Assembly (NCBI RefSeq): GCF_003076755.1
Contig: NZ_QDKM01000006.1
Coordinates: 62,001-126,000 of the forward strand
DNA: 64,000 nt
Reading direction: 5' to 3'
From: Pararhodobacter oceanensis
GTDB lineage: Bacteria > Pseudomonadota > Alphaproteobacteria > Rhodobacterales > Rhodobacteraceae
Position 1 is the first letter of the stretch, and the number at the start of each line of letters is the position of its first letter. A model generated the notes under the pieces. The model searched no databases, had not been told where the DNA came from, and worked only from the letters and a program-made list of their open reading frames with translations. Positions 1 through 8,555 of the stretch are shown piece after piece. A program made the position numbers and the translations under genes.

Positions 1-1
1 C

Positions 2-409
2 GAACAGGTCGGCACGCCGATGGATGTCTACGCCAAACCCGCCTCGGTGTTTGTCGCCGGTTTCATCGGCTCACCGGCGATGAATATGATCGACGCCGGA
101 TATCTGCGCGATCACGGCAGCATGCCCGCCGAGATGCCCTCGGGCACCGATATTGTCGGCGTGCGCCCCGATGATCTGCTGCTGGCCAAACCCGAAGGCC
201 CGCATCTGGCGCTGCAAGGCACCGTCGCGCTGTTGGAACCGGCCGGCGCCGAGAGCCATATCTACGTCACGCTCGACGGCAATAGCGCGCCGTTGACCGT
301 GCGCGTGCAGGGTCTGCCCTCGGTGCTCGAAGGGCAGGGGGTGCCGCTTTACGCGCCGCTCTCGGCGCTGCACCCGTTCAACAAAGCCAGTGGCAAACGC
401 ACGGATTGA
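2..409 (+). CDS. ugpC: ABC transporter ATP-binding protein, C-terminal fragment (UgpC/MalK family)
   Basis: The frame is open from base 2, so the 5' part, with Walker A/B and the signature motif, lies outside the window; about 135 residues remain. The start of the fragment (EQVGTPMDVYAKPASVFVA, then FIGSPAMNM) is the junction between the nucleotide-binding domain and the regulatory TOBE domain in MalK/UgpC-type ATPases. The rest, with the segment DIVGVRPDDLLLA, fits the TOBE fold that contacts regulators or senses substrate. Such ATPases power uptake of sugars or glycerol 3-phosphate at the inner membrane. The AMNM motif favours UgpC, but substrate cannot be settled from this piece. The permease and binding-protein genes would be upstream. 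Confidence 0.75.
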   Translation, partial: EQVGTPMDVYAKPASVFVAGFIGSPAMNMIDAGYLRDHGSMPAEMPSGTDIVGVRPDDLLLAKPEGPHLALQGTVALLEPAGAESHIYVTLDGNSAPLTVRVQGLPSVLEGQGVPLYAPLSALHPFNKASGKRTD

Positions 410-971
410 CCGGTCAAAAGCCTGCACTTTCCCTGTTATGACGCCCAAATTCGGGCGGCGCGCGCGCAGTGCCGCCGTGCCGCCCGACCCCAGGTCAACG
501 CCTGATACAAAACTGCAACAGTCACGCGCCGACACCCGCCCGAGTTGAATATCCCTCACCATCGACTGGGGGGAATGCGCGGAAACGCGGAATAGGGCAG
601 ATACATCGCACAACCACAGGGTGAGGCGCGGCAAGCCACACGCGCGCGGATCCATCCGGCTGGAATAGATTTTCCTGACATTCCCAAGGCTTGCACCCAG
701 CTTTGATCCGCATAGTGCACAGGGGCCAACCGCCACCAACAGAGTTAACGCCACCCCTGCCACCACCCACAGCGCAGCAAATCAGCCCCGCCCAAGCCCC
801 TCACCGAGACGCATATGACTGTTGAATCCGCGCCCGCCAAATGCTTCCATGGCGCAAAATCGCAAATTGCAGATCGTGACGTTTGCATGTTCGCGCGGAG
901 TTGATTACCAAGTATCGGGAGTCCTCGTGATCGCAATAACAAACGGCAGAAGACAAAAAGGATCGGTGCGC
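410..971. other. Intergenic gap between the ABC ATPase and the polysaccharide export gene
   Basis: About 560 bases without a convincing gene. A small hairpin, CGCCC/GGGCG with a six-base loop at 442-457, may end the ABC transporter transcript but has no T-run. Reading frames here lack good start sites and look like by-products of high GC. I found no clear sigma-70 promoter. The upstream extension of the next gene's frame (822-971) has no ribosome binding site. Confidence 0.4.
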
Positions 972-2117
972 ATGACGCAGGCTTCGGTAGCTGCAAGCCC
1001 CTCGCAAATCGGCCTCACGGCACCTGTCCGGCATCTGCTGGCGCGGCTTCGGCATTTGCGCCCCGGTGCTCTGGCCTGGCTTACCGGCGCGGCGCTGCTG
1101 CTCTCTGCCTGTTCCGACAGCTATGTGAATTTTCCGGTCACCGCCGAAGGGCAGGACGATCTCGATGAAAACGTCGAGGTGATCCGCCTTGATATCACCA
1201 ATATCGAAAGCTTCACGCTGCCCTCGCGCGGCCATGAGGCCACCAGCCTGCCCAGCGGGCGCAACTGGAACTATCTGGTCGGCACCGGCGATATCCTCTC
1301 GGTGATCGTCTTTGACCACCCCGAGCTGACCCTGCCAGAAGGCGAGCGTTCTGCCGGCAGCGGTTTCAGGGTGCAGAGCGACGGCACCATTAACTATCCC
1401 TTTGTCGGCGCGGTTGCCGCCCGTGGCCGCCCGCCCGAGCAGATCCGCAATGATCTGACCCAGCGTCTGGCGCGGTTCATTCCCGACCCGCAGGTCGATG
1501 TCCGCGTCGCGTCCTTCAACTCGCAGGGCATCGTTGTCTCCGGTCAGGTCAACACGCCGAACCGGCAGCCCCTGACCACCGTGCGGCTGACCCTGATCGA
1601 GGCGATCAACGCCGCTGGCGGCGCCACCGATGCCGCCGATCTGCGCGAAGTGACGGTGCAGCGCGGCGGCCATGTCTATCCGGTCGATGTGCAGGGCTTC
1701 CTTGAGGCCGGTCTGACGCAAAACAATCCGGTGTTGCGCAACGGCGATGTGGTCAGCGTGCCGCGCCGCCGCGCCGAAGAGGCCTATCTGCTGGGCGAGG
1801 TTGCGCGGCCCGACGCCATCGACCTCTCGCTCGAGCCGATCACCCTGACCCAGGCGGTCACCCGTCAGGGCGGGCTGGCGGATTCGCGCGCCGATGTGCG
1901 CGGGGTCTTCGTGTTCCGCATCCATCAGGGGCGCACGCGGGTGTTCCAGCTCGATACCAGCTCGCCGACCGGATTGCTGCTGGGCACCCGTTTCGTGCTC
2001 GAGCCGGGCGATGTTGTCTATGTGATCCGCTCGCCGCTGCAGCGCTGGAACGACACGATTACGCGGCTGCTGCCCTCGGTGCGGGCGATCACCGCCGCGG
2101 ATACACTGGGCGATTGA
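972..2117 (+). CDS. Wza-like polysaccharide export lipoprotein
   Basis: A 381-residue outer-membrane polysaccharide export protein. The frame opens at 822, but the ATG at 972 has AAGGA about nine bases upstream and places a lipoprotein signal correctly: hydrophobic residues 33-46 end in a lipobox LLLSAC with Cys47 as the lipid-modified residue. Then come the Poly_export domain (LVGTGDILSVIVFDHPELT, about residues 100-190) and SLBB-type beta-grasp modules with QGIVVSGQVNTP and EEAYLLGEVARPDAI. Wza-type proteins form the outer-membrane exit channel for capsule or exopolysaccharide. A Wzb-like phosphatase gene follows after 13 bases. No Wzc kinase or glycosyltransferase gene is in view. Confidence 0.88.
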   Translation: MTQASVAASPSQIGLTAPVRHLLARLRHLRPGALAWLTGAALLLSACSDSYVNFPVTAEGQDDLDENVEVIRLDITNIESFTLPSRGHEATSLPSGRNWNYLVGTGDILSVIVFDHPELTLPEGERSAGSGFRVQSDGTINYPFVGAVAARGRPPEQIRNDLTQRLARFIPDPQVDVRVASFNSQGIVVSGQVNTPNRQPLTTVRLTLIEAINAAGGATDAADLREVTVQRGGHVYPVDVQGFLEAGLTQNNPVLRNGDVVSVPRRRAEEAYLLGEVARPDAIDLSLEPITLTQAVTRQGGLADSRADVRGVFVFRIHQGRTRVFQLDTSSPTGLLLGTRFVLEPGDVVYVIRSPLQRWNDTITRLLPSVRAITAADTLGD

Positions 2118-2130
2118 TCGGGACCGGACT

Positions 2131-2592
2131 ATGAAAATCGACAGTATTCTGGTGGTCTGCGTCGGCAATATCTGCCGCTCGCCTCTGGGCGAACGCATGT
2201 TGCAAAGCGAACTTGACGCGCTCGGTGCGCAGATCAGCGTCTCTTCGGCGGGCATCCATGCGCTGGTCGATCACCCCGCGGATGAGGACGCCTCGGCGGT
2301 CGCCGCCGAACACGGCGTCTCGCTCGACGGCCATAAGGCACGCCAGTTCACCGAGAAACTGGGCCGCGCCCATGATCTGATTTTGGTGATGGAGGCAGGC
2401 CATAAGGCCGAGGTGGTCAAACTCGCACCCGCACTCTCGGGCAAGACCTTCCTGTTCGATCAATGGAGCGGCAACAAAGGCATCGCCGACCCCTACCGCC
2501 ACTCACGCGAGTTTCATGAGGCGGTGTTTGCGCAGGTCCGCGACGGTGCCAAAGGCTGGGTGGGCAAGCTGGTCAGACCGGCGCGCAAGTAA
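2131..2592 (+). CDS. Low-molecular-weight protein tyrosine phosphatase (Wzb-like)
   Basis: A 153-residue protein with the CX5R active-site loop near its N-terminus (VVCVGNICRSP: nucleophile Cys10, Arg16) and the general-acid loop DPY at Asp120-Pro121, the two hallmarks of low-molecular-weight tyrosine phosphatases. Length is normal for the family. It starts 13 bases after the Wza-like gene, so the two are probably cotranscribed. In capsule systems a Wzb phosphatase dephosphorylates the Wzc tyrosine kinase and thus sets chain length and export. That partnership is inferred because no kinase gene is present here. A stand-alone phosphatase acting on other cytoplasmic targets is possible. Confidence 0.88.
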   Translation: MKIDSILVVCVGNICRSPLGERMLQSELDALGAQISVSSAGIHALVDHPADEDASAVAAEHGVSLDGHKARQFTEKLGRAHDLILVMEAGHKAEVVKLAPALSGKTFLFDQWSGNKGIADPYRHSREFHEAVFAQVRDGAKGWVGKLVRPARK

Positions 2593-2630
2593 CCGCCGCG
2601 GGTCCTTGACCGCTTACACCCGCCACGCTC

Positions 2631-3296
2631 TCACTGGATCAAATGCCGCAGCCCCTGCGTCACATCGGTGCGCAGCGCCAGCCGCAGGCCCGGCTCGTCG
2701 CCTGCCTGTAGCGCCGCGAGGATCATCCGGTGATGCGGCGGCGGCGAGTTGCGCCTGAGCCGCGCATAAAGCGCCCGCATCGTCGGCCCCAATTGCAGCC
2801 AGATCGTCTCCACCATCGCCAGCATCGCCGGACTTTGCGCCCGCAAATACAGCGTGCGGTGGAACTCCAGATTGCTGCGCACATAGGAAATAGCATCGCT
2901 GCGCATCACCGAATCGGTGTTGATCGAATTGATCGCCTCCATCCGGTCGATCAGCGCCGAATGCGCGCGGGGCAGGGCGCGGCTGCCCAGTTCCGGCTCC
3001 AGTAGCGCGCGGATCGAGGCCAGTTCCTCAATCCGGTCGCGGGTCAGTTCCGGCGTTGCCACCCGCCCCGATCCCGACATCGACAGCGCCCCCTCGGCAA
3101 CCAGCCGCTGCACCGCCTCGCGCGCAGGCGTCATACTGACTTCAAAGTCACGCCCGATGCCGCGCAGGGTCAGCGCCTCGCCCGGCGCCAATTCGCCATG
3201 CATGATCCGCGCACGCAGGGTGCGATAGACGCGGTCATGCGCCGGAAGCGTCGAGGGATCTGCGGTTAAAGGGCGGAAAGCGCGTTGCATTTTCAA
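2631..3296 (-). CDS. GntR-family transcriptional regulator (FCD subfamily)
   Basis: A 221-residue repressor-type regulator. Residues 20-80 form the winged helix-turn-helix typical of GntR (VYRTLRARIMHGELAPG, then MTPAREAVQRLVAEGAL). The rest is an all-helical FCD effector domain, with EFHRTLYLRA and a C-terminal HHRMILAALQAGD segment carrying the Asp/His residues that usually bind a metal and a small carboxylate. FCD regulators generally control nearby sugar-acid or organic-acid catabolism, but neither neighbour gives a target. It is convergent with the Wza/Wzb pair and lies just downstream of a metallopeptidase gene on the same strand, 25 bases apart. Confidence 0.88.
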   Translation of the reverse strand: MKMQRAFRPLTADPSTLPAHDRVYRTLRARIMHGELAPGEALTLRGIGRDFEVSMTPAREAVQRLVAEGALSMSGSGRVATPELTRDRIEELASIRALLEPELGSRALPRAHSALIDRMEAINSINTDSVMRSDAISYVRSNLEFHRTLYLRAQSPAMLAMVETIWLQLGPTMRALYARLRRNSPPPHHRMILAALQAGDEPGLRLALRTDVTQGLRHLIQ

Positions 3297-3321
3297 ATGT
3301 GATCACAAGCCCCCGATGGCG

Positions 3322-4023
3322 TCAAGTGGCGTCGAAACGGTAGCGATGCAGCGCCGCGCCATGGGTCTTGAGCCAGCCCCGCGCCTCGGCGTAATCGGGA
3401 TAGAGCCGCGCGACCACCGCCCAGAAGGCGGGCGAATGGTTCATCTGCGCCAGATGCGCCACCTCATGTGCCGCCACGTAATCCAGAATCGCCGGCGGCG
3501 TCATCACCAGCCGCCAGGAAAACATCAAATCCCCCGCCGGCGTGCAAGAGCCCCAGCGCGAGCGCGTGTCGCGCAGGGTCAGTTTGCCCGCGCGCCGCCC
3601 CAAAGCCTGCGTATGCACCGCCACCCGCGCCGCCAACCGGTCGCGCGCGCTCAGCGTCATAAACGCCTGCACCGAGGCCGCCGCGCGCGCTGCCGGCACC
3701 AGCAGCGCCTCGCCGTCCAGTTGCGCATGGCGCAGATCCGCCGCGGTGATCCGCCGCAACACGCCCTCAAAGGGGATCTGCGCGCCCAATTCCACCGCCA
3801 CCGGCCCTTCGACGCCCCGCAGCGCCTCGCGCAGCCAGTCCTGCCGCTCGGTGACAAATCCCTGCGCCAGCCGCATCGAAGCGCCCTTGGGCAGGGTCAG
3901 CACCACCGAGCCGTCCAGCCGCGAGACTTTCAGCGCCAGCCGCCGCGCCCGCGCCGAGCGCCGCACCTGCACCGAGACCTCGGGCGCACCGGGCAGGGTT
4001 ATCACATCGTTTTGCTCGCGCAT
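3322..4023 (-). CDS. YgjP/DUF45-type M48-like metallopeptidase
   Basis: A 233-residue protein of the YgjP-like metallopeptidase family. The zinc site is visible as HEVAH (His186, Glu187, His190) followed by HSPAFW with a third His at 196; upstream the family motif DTRSRWGSC is intact. The frame extends upstream to 4089, but the ATG at 4023 is chosen because GGAGG lies seven to eight bases before it. Members are cytoplasmic, lack a signal peptide and have poorly known substrates. It precedes the GntR gene on the same strand and may share its transcript. Confidence 0.82.
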   Translation of the reverse strand: MREQNDVITLPGAPEVSVQVRRSARARRLALKVSRLDGSVVLTLPKGASMRLAQGFVTERQDWLREALRGVEGPVAVELGAQIPFEGVLRRITAADLRHAQLDGEALLVPAARAAASVQAFMTLSARDRLAARVAVHTQALGRRAGKLTLRDTRSRWGSCTPAGDLMFSWRLVMTPPAILDYVAAHEVAHLAQMNHSPAFWAVVARLYPDYAEARGWLKTHGAALHRYRFDAT

Positions 4024-4142
4024 TTCAGGCCCTCCGGACCATTTACCCCCTGCCACGCCGATAGCGTTCAGGCACAAATCCTTTGACAACCCGTGTCACA
4101 TATGGCAACGCGCGTCGATCCAAAGATAGGAAGGGGACCTGC

Positions 4143-4472
4143 ATGCCCAAAGAAGAATGGGGTGTCAAACGTCTGTGCCCGACGACCGGCAAACGTTTTT
4201 ATGACCTGAACAAATCTCCGGTGATCAGCCCTTACACCGGCGAGGTCGTCAATATCGACGTGCCCGGTCGTAAAGGCAGCTCGCCGACACCCGCCGCCAA
4301 GGTGAAAGCCAAAGTCTCCGAAGAGACCGAGGCCGATGACGTGCTGCTCGACGATGATGATGTCGATGACGTCGCGGTGAATGTGGATGACGATTTGCTC
4401 GAGGACGAGGATGACGATACCGTGTCCCTCGACGAATTGAGCGATGTCGCCAAAGAAGAAGACGAAAGCTGA
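4143..4472 (+). CDS. FYDLN-acid domain protein (TIGR02300 family)
   Basis: A 109-residue protein whose N-terminal third contains the signature CPTTGKRFYDLNKSPVISPY of the alphaproteobacterial TIGR02300/FYDLN-acid family. The rest is highly acidic, with runs of Asp and Glu, and ends in KEEDES. The function of the family is unknown; the N-terminal Cys and the GKRFYDLN turn suggest a small nucleic-acid or metal-binding head on a disordered acidic tail (inference). The ATG at 4143 follows AAGGGG at good spacing; a TTG 60 bases upstream in the same frame lacks a ribosome site. It is a single gene followed by a hairpin and a tRNA gene. Confidence 0.9.
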   Translation: MPKEEWGVKRLCPTTGKRFYDLNKSPVISPYTGEVVNIDVPGRKGSSPTPAAKVKAKVSEETEADDVLLDDDDVDDVAVNVDDDLLEDEDDDTVSLDELSDVAKEEDES

Positions 4473-4497
4473 TCTGACCGGCTTTGTCACGCAACAT

Positions 4498-4522
4498 AAG
4501 CGGGCGCCCGCTGCGCCCGCTT
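4498..4522 (+). terminator. Hairpin downstream of the FYDLN-acid gene
   Basis: A perfect nine-base-pair stem (AAGCGGGCG pairing with CGCCCGCTT) around a seven-base loop, 25 bases after the stop codon. There is no long T-run, so factor-independent termination is likely but not certain. Confidence 0.45.
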
Positions 4523-4680
4523 GAAGCCCGCCGCCTTACCCGCTGCCTTACCCCGCCGCTGACCCCGCAACGCGGTCACAAGACGCGGGCAAAGAAATGC
4601 GAAACGGGGTAAAGATTTCGCTTGAACTCCGCGCTGCGAAATCCTAAACCGCAGGCGCAGCCGGGAACGGCGGCACTGAT

Positions 4681-4756
4681 GGGGCCTTAGCTCAGCTGGG
4701 AGAGCGCCTGCATGGCATGCAGGAGGTCAGCGGTTCGATCCCGCTAGGCTCCACCA
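4681..4756 (+). tRNA. tRNA-Ala (anticodon GGC)
   Basis: A complete 76-base cloverleaf with encoded CCA. The acceptor stem GGGGCCT pairs with AGGCTCC and includes the G3-U70 wobble, the main alanine identity element. The D arm is GCTC/GAGC, the anticodon stem CCTGC/GCAGG carries loop ATGGCAT with anticodon GGC, and the T arm is AGCGG TTCGATC CCGCT. It reads GCC and GCU codons, and GCC is very frequent in this GC-rich genome. It stands alone between two protein genes and is followed at once by a terminator. Confidence 0.97.
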
Positions 4757-5117
4757 ATCTTTCAAAAAAGCTCCGCTCCGGCGGGGCTTTTTGCGTTTCC
4801 GCAGTCTGACGCATCCCGCAGGGCCTCCTCCGGCCCATTCCGCGCGCGCGCCCCCGAATTCCCCAAAATCCGCAGCAAATTCCCGCCGATTTCCCCGCGA
4901 ATCCCCCGCGAATCGGCCATTTTCACCCCCCTACCGGTAAACCGTATTCCAACCGGCAGGGCTTTACCGGAATGGGCGCGCCTAGCCGCAGCTTTCCTTG
5001 GAACAACCTGCCCACAACCCGACCCACACGCGGATAACCTCCCTCAATCCTGCGGGTATATTGCGGTTTACTGGGAAATTTTCCTAAATGCCGGCATCTC
5101 ATCCTATGGAGCGCATG
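4757..5117. promoter_or_regulatory. Upstream region of the sulfate assimilation operon
   Basis: Apart from the tRNA terminator this gap holds two possible operators. CCGGTAAA at 4934-4941 is repeated in inverted form as TTTACCGG at 4963-4970, 21 bases apart. Closer to the gene, GGAAATTTTCC forms a short palindrome about 30 bases before the cysG start. No convincing -35/-10 pair was found. The regulator is unknown. Confidence 0.35.
4765..4792 (+). terminator. Rho-independent terminator of tRNA-Ala
   Basis: A 12-base-pair stem starting with A residues (AAAAAGCTCCGC) paired with GCGGGGCTTTTT around a TCCG loop, giving a T-run at its 3' end. It begins eight bases after the tRNA CCA. Confidence 0.85.
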
Positions 5118-6512
5118 ATGCAGCATTTTCCCGTCTTCCTTGATCTGGCCGACCGCATGGTGGTCATTGCCGGCTGTGGCGAGTTTGCTCTGGCCAAGCT
5201 GCGTCTCCTGCTCAAGACCGACGCCAAGCTCACCGTGATCGCCACCGCGCCGGAGCCCGATCTCGCCGCGCTGATCCAAGCCGAGGGCGTCACCCTGATC
5301 CAGCGTCCGGCGCGTCCCTCGGATCTGACCGGCGCCGCTTTGGCCTATGGCGCCCATGGCACCGCCGCCGAGGATGCCGCTTTCGCCGCCATGGCCCGCG
5401 CCGAGGGGGTGTTGGTCAATATCGTCGACAATCTCGAGGCCAGCCAGTTCATCACGCCCGCAATCGTTGACCGCGATCCGGTGACCGTCGCCATCGGCAC
5501 CGAGGGCGCCGCACCGGTGCTCGCCCGCGCGATCAAAACCGATCTCGAGGCCACGCTCTCGCCCGGTCTCGGCGCGCTGGCCCGCGCGGGCAAACGCTTC
5601 CGCCCGCATGCCGAGGCGCTGCCCTTTGGCCGCCGCCGCCGCGATTTCTGGTCCGAGTTCTATTTCGAAACCGGCCCGCAGGTTCTCGCCGAGGTCGGCG
5701 AGGAACTTCTGGAGCATGTGCTTCACGACATGCTGCGCCGCCATCTCGCCGCCGAGGACCCCGAGGGCCGTGTCGATCTGGTCGGCGCCGGTCCCGGCGA
5801 TCCCGAGCTGATGACCCAGCGCGCGCGGCGTCTTCTCGACCTCGCCGATGTGGTGATCCACGACCGGCTGGTGCCCGAAGCGATCCTTGAACTCGCCCGC
5901 CGCGAAGCGCTGTTCATCGCCGTGGGCAAAGAGGGCTTCGGCCCCTCGACCCCGCAGGACGAGATCAACGCCCAGATGATCCACCACGCCCAATCCGGCG
6001 CTCTGGTGGTCCGGCTCAAGGGCGGCGATGCCAGCATCTTTGGCCGCTTGGACGAGGAAACGCAGGCGCTGACCGAAGCCGGTGTCGACTGGGCGGTCAC
6101 CCCCGGCATCACCGCCGCCTCTGCCGCTGCCGCCGCGATTGGCCGCAGCCTGACCCAGCGCGGGCGCAACTCGGATCTGCGCATTCTCACCGGCCATGAC
6201 ATTCAGGGCTTCGCCGATCACGACTGGCACAGCCTCGCCGCCCCCGGTGCCGTCGCCGCGATCTATATGGGCAAACGCGCCGCCCGCTACTGGCAGGGCC
6301 GCCTGTTGATGCATGGTGCCGATGGCGCCACGCCGGTGACGCTGGTCGAGAACGCCAGCCGCCCCGACCAGCGCATCATCACCACCACGCTCGACCGGCT
6401 CACCGCCGATCTGGCGCAAGCCGCCCCCAGCGGCCCGGTGCTGACCCTCTTCGGCCTCGCCCCCGCGCGCGCTGCCGCCACCATCCCGACCCTGCTTGAG
6501 GAGTTCGCCTGA
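5118..6512 (+). CDS. cysG: Siroheme synthase (SUMT / precorrin-2 dehydrogenase / ferrochelatase)
   Basis: A 464-residue trifunctional enzyme that methylates uroporphyrinogen III twice, oxidises precorrin-2 and inserts iron to make siroheme for the downstream sulfite reductase. The N-terminal NAD-binding region starts MQHFPVFLDLADR and has IAGCGEFALAKLRLLL. The C-terminal methyltransferase half begins near VDLVGAGPGDPELMTQRA and includes LVVRLKGGDASIFGR and TPGITAASAAAAAIG. Length matches E. coli CysG. Of several in-frame ATGs (5088, 5106, 5115, 5118), the last is preferred because GGAG lies six bases upstream and the protein then starts as homologs do. Its stop shares a base with the next start (TGATG). 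Confidence 0.93.
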   Translation: MQHFPVFLDLADRMVVIAGCGEFALAKLRLLLKTDAKLTVIATAPEPDLAALIQAEGVTLIQRPARPSDLTGAALAYGAHGTAAEDAAFAAMARAEGVLVNIVDNLEASQFITPAIVDRDPVTVAIGTEGAAPVLARAIKTDLEATLSPGLGALARAGKRFRPHAEALPFGRRRRDFWSEFYFETGPQVLAEVGEELLEHVLHDMLRRHLAAEDPEGRVDLVGAGPGDPELMTQRARRLLDLADVVIHDRLVPEAILELARREALFIAVGKEGFGPSTPQDEINAQMIHHAQSGALVVRLKGGDASIFGRLDEETQALTEAGVDWAVTPGITAASAAAAAIGRSLTQRGRNSDLRILTGHDIQGFADHDWHSLAAPGAVAAIYMGKRAARYWQGRLLMHGADGATPVTLVENASRPDQRIITTTLDRLTADLAQAAPSGPVLTLFGLAPARAAATIPTLLEEFA

Positions 6513-6877
6513 TGTCCCGCGAAAGCTTCCCCCAAATCGTCACCGCCAATGCACTGATCGAGGGCGATGTCGTCTATCTGACCGAAGCCCACGGCTGGAC
6601 CCGCGAACTTAGCGAGGCGCTGGTGCTGACCAATCCGACCGACGCCGAACTGGCGCTGGCCGAGGGCGACGCGCAGGTCGCGCAGGTGGTCGGCTGCTAT
6701 CTGGCCAATGTCCGGCTCACCGCCTCGGGTCCGCAGCCGGTACATTTCCGCGAGGACTTCCGCCGCCGTGGCCCGTCGAATTACGCCCATGGCAAACAGG
6801 CCGAAGGCAGCGCCCACACGCCTGCCGACACGCCCGCCGACACGCCGACTGCCGCCAAAGCCATCTCTGCCGCCTGA
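6512..6877 (+). CDS. DUF2849 domain protein
   Basis: A 121-residue protein of the DUF2849 family, translationally coupled to cysG (TGATG). The conserved core (ANALIEGDVVYLTEAHGWTR and a following TNPTDAELALAEG) fills the first 90 residues; the last 30 are low-complexity Ala/Thr/Pro/Asp. The family is found almost only between siroheme synthase and sulfite reductase genes in Alphaproteobacteria. A small accessory role in sulfite reductase maturation or electron supply is the natural guess, but no biochemical function is known to me. There are no membrane segments and no cysteine clusters. Confidence 0.88.
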   Translation: MSRESFPQIVTANALIEGDVVYLTEAHGWTRELSEALVLTNPTDAELALAEGDAQVAQVVGCYLANVRLTASGPQPVHFREDFRRRGPSNYAHGKQAEGSAHTPADTPADTPTAAKAISAA

Positions 6878-6887
6878 GGGAAACGCC

Positions 6888-8555
6888 ATGTATGTCTATG
6901 ATGATTTCGACACCGAGTTCCTCGCCGAGCGCAACCGCCAGTTCCGCGCGCAGGTCGAGCGCCGGATCAACGGCTCGCTGACCGAGGATGAGTTCAAACC
7001 CCTGCGGCTGATGAACGGCCTCTATCTGCAACTCCATGCCTATATGCTGCGCGTGGCGATCCCCTACGGCACGCTCAACCCGCATCAAATGCGCAAACTG
7101 GCCGAGGTCGCGGATCGCTGGGACAAGGGCTATGGCCATTTCACCACCCGCCAGAACATCCAGTTCAACTGGCCGAAACTGGCGGATGTGCCGGATATCA
7201 TGGATTCGCTGGCCGAGGCCGGTATCCACGCGATCCAGACCAGCGGCAACACCATCCGCAATGTCACCTCGGACCATTTCGCCGCCGCTGCCGCCGATGA
7301 AATCGCCGATCCGCGCCCGGTGGCGGAACTGATCCGCCAATGGTCCACCGACCATCCCGAGTTCCAATTCCTGCCGCGCAAATTCAAGGTCGCGGTGACC
7401 GGTTCCGAGATCGACCGCGCGGTGACCAAAGCCCATGATATCGGGCTGCGCATGGTGCGCCGCGACGGTGAGGCCGGGTTTGAGGTGATCGTCGGCGGCG
7501 GTCTCGGGCGCACGCCGATGATCGGCAAAGTGCTGCGCGAGTTCCTGCCCGTCGCGGACCTGCTGCCCTATCTCGAGGCCATCGTGAGCACCTACAACCT
7601 GCTCGGGCGGCGCGATAACAAGTTCAAAGCACGGATCAAGATCACCGTGCATGAAAACGGCATTGAGCGCATCCGCGAGCTGGTCGAGGCGCGGTTCATC
7701 GACAACCGCCCCAAGTTCGACGCCGAGGCCACCGAGGCCCAGCTTGCGCGGATTGAGGCGATGTTTCAGGCCCCCGATCTGCCCGCCGCCTGCGATCTGC
7801 CCTATCAGGCCGCCTATGCCGCTGACCCGGCGTTCCGCGCTTGGGCCGACACCAATCTGCACCCCCATCGCAACCCCGATTACGCGATTGTCACCATCAG
7901 CCTCAAGGCCCATGGCGCCACCCCGGGGGATGCCACCAGCGACCAGATGCGCCTGATCGCCGATCTCGCCGAGGCTTACGGGCACAGCGAAATCCGCATC
8001 AGCCATGAGCAAAACGTGATCCTGCCGCATATCGCCCGCGCCGATCTGCCCGCGCTCTACAAGGCGCTGCGGGTGCAGGGGCTGGCGGTGGCGAATGTCG
8101 GGCTGATCTCGGATATCATCGCCTGCCCGGGGATGGATTATTGCGCCTTGGCGACGGCGCGTTCGATCCCGGTGGCGCAGGAAATCGCCACCCATTTCGA
8201 CGCACTGAAACTCGAGCATGATATCGGCCCCTTAAAGATCAAAATCTCTGGCTGCATCAACGCCTGCGGGCATCACCATGTCGGCCATATCGGCATTCTC
8301 GGTCTCGACCGTGCGGGTGTCGAGAATTACCAGATCACCCTTGGCGGTGATGGCTCCGAGGATGCGGTGCTCGGCACCCGCACCGGTCCGGGCTTTGCCT
8401 ATGACCAGATTGTGCCCGCTATCGAGCGGATCATCCGCGCCTATCTCGCCCAGCGTCTTTCGCCCGCGGAAACCTTCCTCGCCGCCTACAAGCGCCTTGG
8501 TTTGGCACCGTTCAAAGCCGCGCTTTACGATCAGGAGGGTGCCGATGCCGCGTGA
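6888..8555 (+). CDS. cysI: Siroheme-dependent nitrite/sulfite reductase
   Basis: A 555-residue siroheme and [4Fe-4S] reductase that converts sulfite to sulfide (or nitrite to ammonia) using six electrons. The cluster and siroheme ligands are visible as CPGMDYC (Cys413, Cys419) and CINAC (Cys456, Cys460). The N-terminal ferrodoxin-like half includes KGYGHFTTRQNIQFNWPKL. The frame is open 60 codons upstream, but the ATG at 6888 has GAGGG seven bases before it and lies just after the DUF2849 gene. A sulfite role is favoured by the neighbouring cysH and cysG. It overlaps cysH by 11 bases. The electron donor is probably reduced ferredoxin or flavodoxin supplied by the reductase at the end of the operon. 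Confidence 0.9.
   Translation: MYVYDDFDTEFLAERNRQFRAQVERRINGSLTEDEFKPLRLMNGLYLQLHAYMLRVAIPYGTLNPHQMRKLAEVADRWDKGYGHFTTRQNIQFNWPKLADVPDIMDSLAEAGIHAIQTSGNTIRNVTSDHFAAAAADEIADPRPVAELIRQWSTDHPEFQFLPRKFKVAVTGSEIDRAVTKAHDIGLRMVRRDGEAGFEVIVGGGLGRTPMIGKVLREFLPVADLLPYLEAIVSTYNLLGRRDNKFKARIKITVHENGIERIRELVEARFIDNRPKFDAEATEAQLARIEAMFQAPDLPAACDLPYQAAYAADPAFRAWADTNLHPHRNPDYAIVTISLKAHGATPGDATSDQMRLIADLAEAYGHSEIRISHEQNVILPHIARADLPALYKALRVQGLAVANVGLISDIIACPGMDYCALATARSIPVAQEIATHFDALKLEHDIGPLKIKISGCINACGHHHVGHIGILGLDRAGVENYQITLGGDGSEDAVLGTRTGPGFAYDQIVPAIERIIRAYLAQRLSPAETFLAAYKRLGLAPFKAALYDQEGADAA

Noticed and set aside
822-971. N-terminal extension of the Wza-like protein
   Set aside because: ATG 972 has a ribosome site and gives a correct lipoprotein signal; the extension would bury it.
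4083-4110. TTGACA before the FYDLN-acid gene as a promoter
   Set aside because: No acceptable -10 at 16-18 bases; TATGGC is only 12 bases away.
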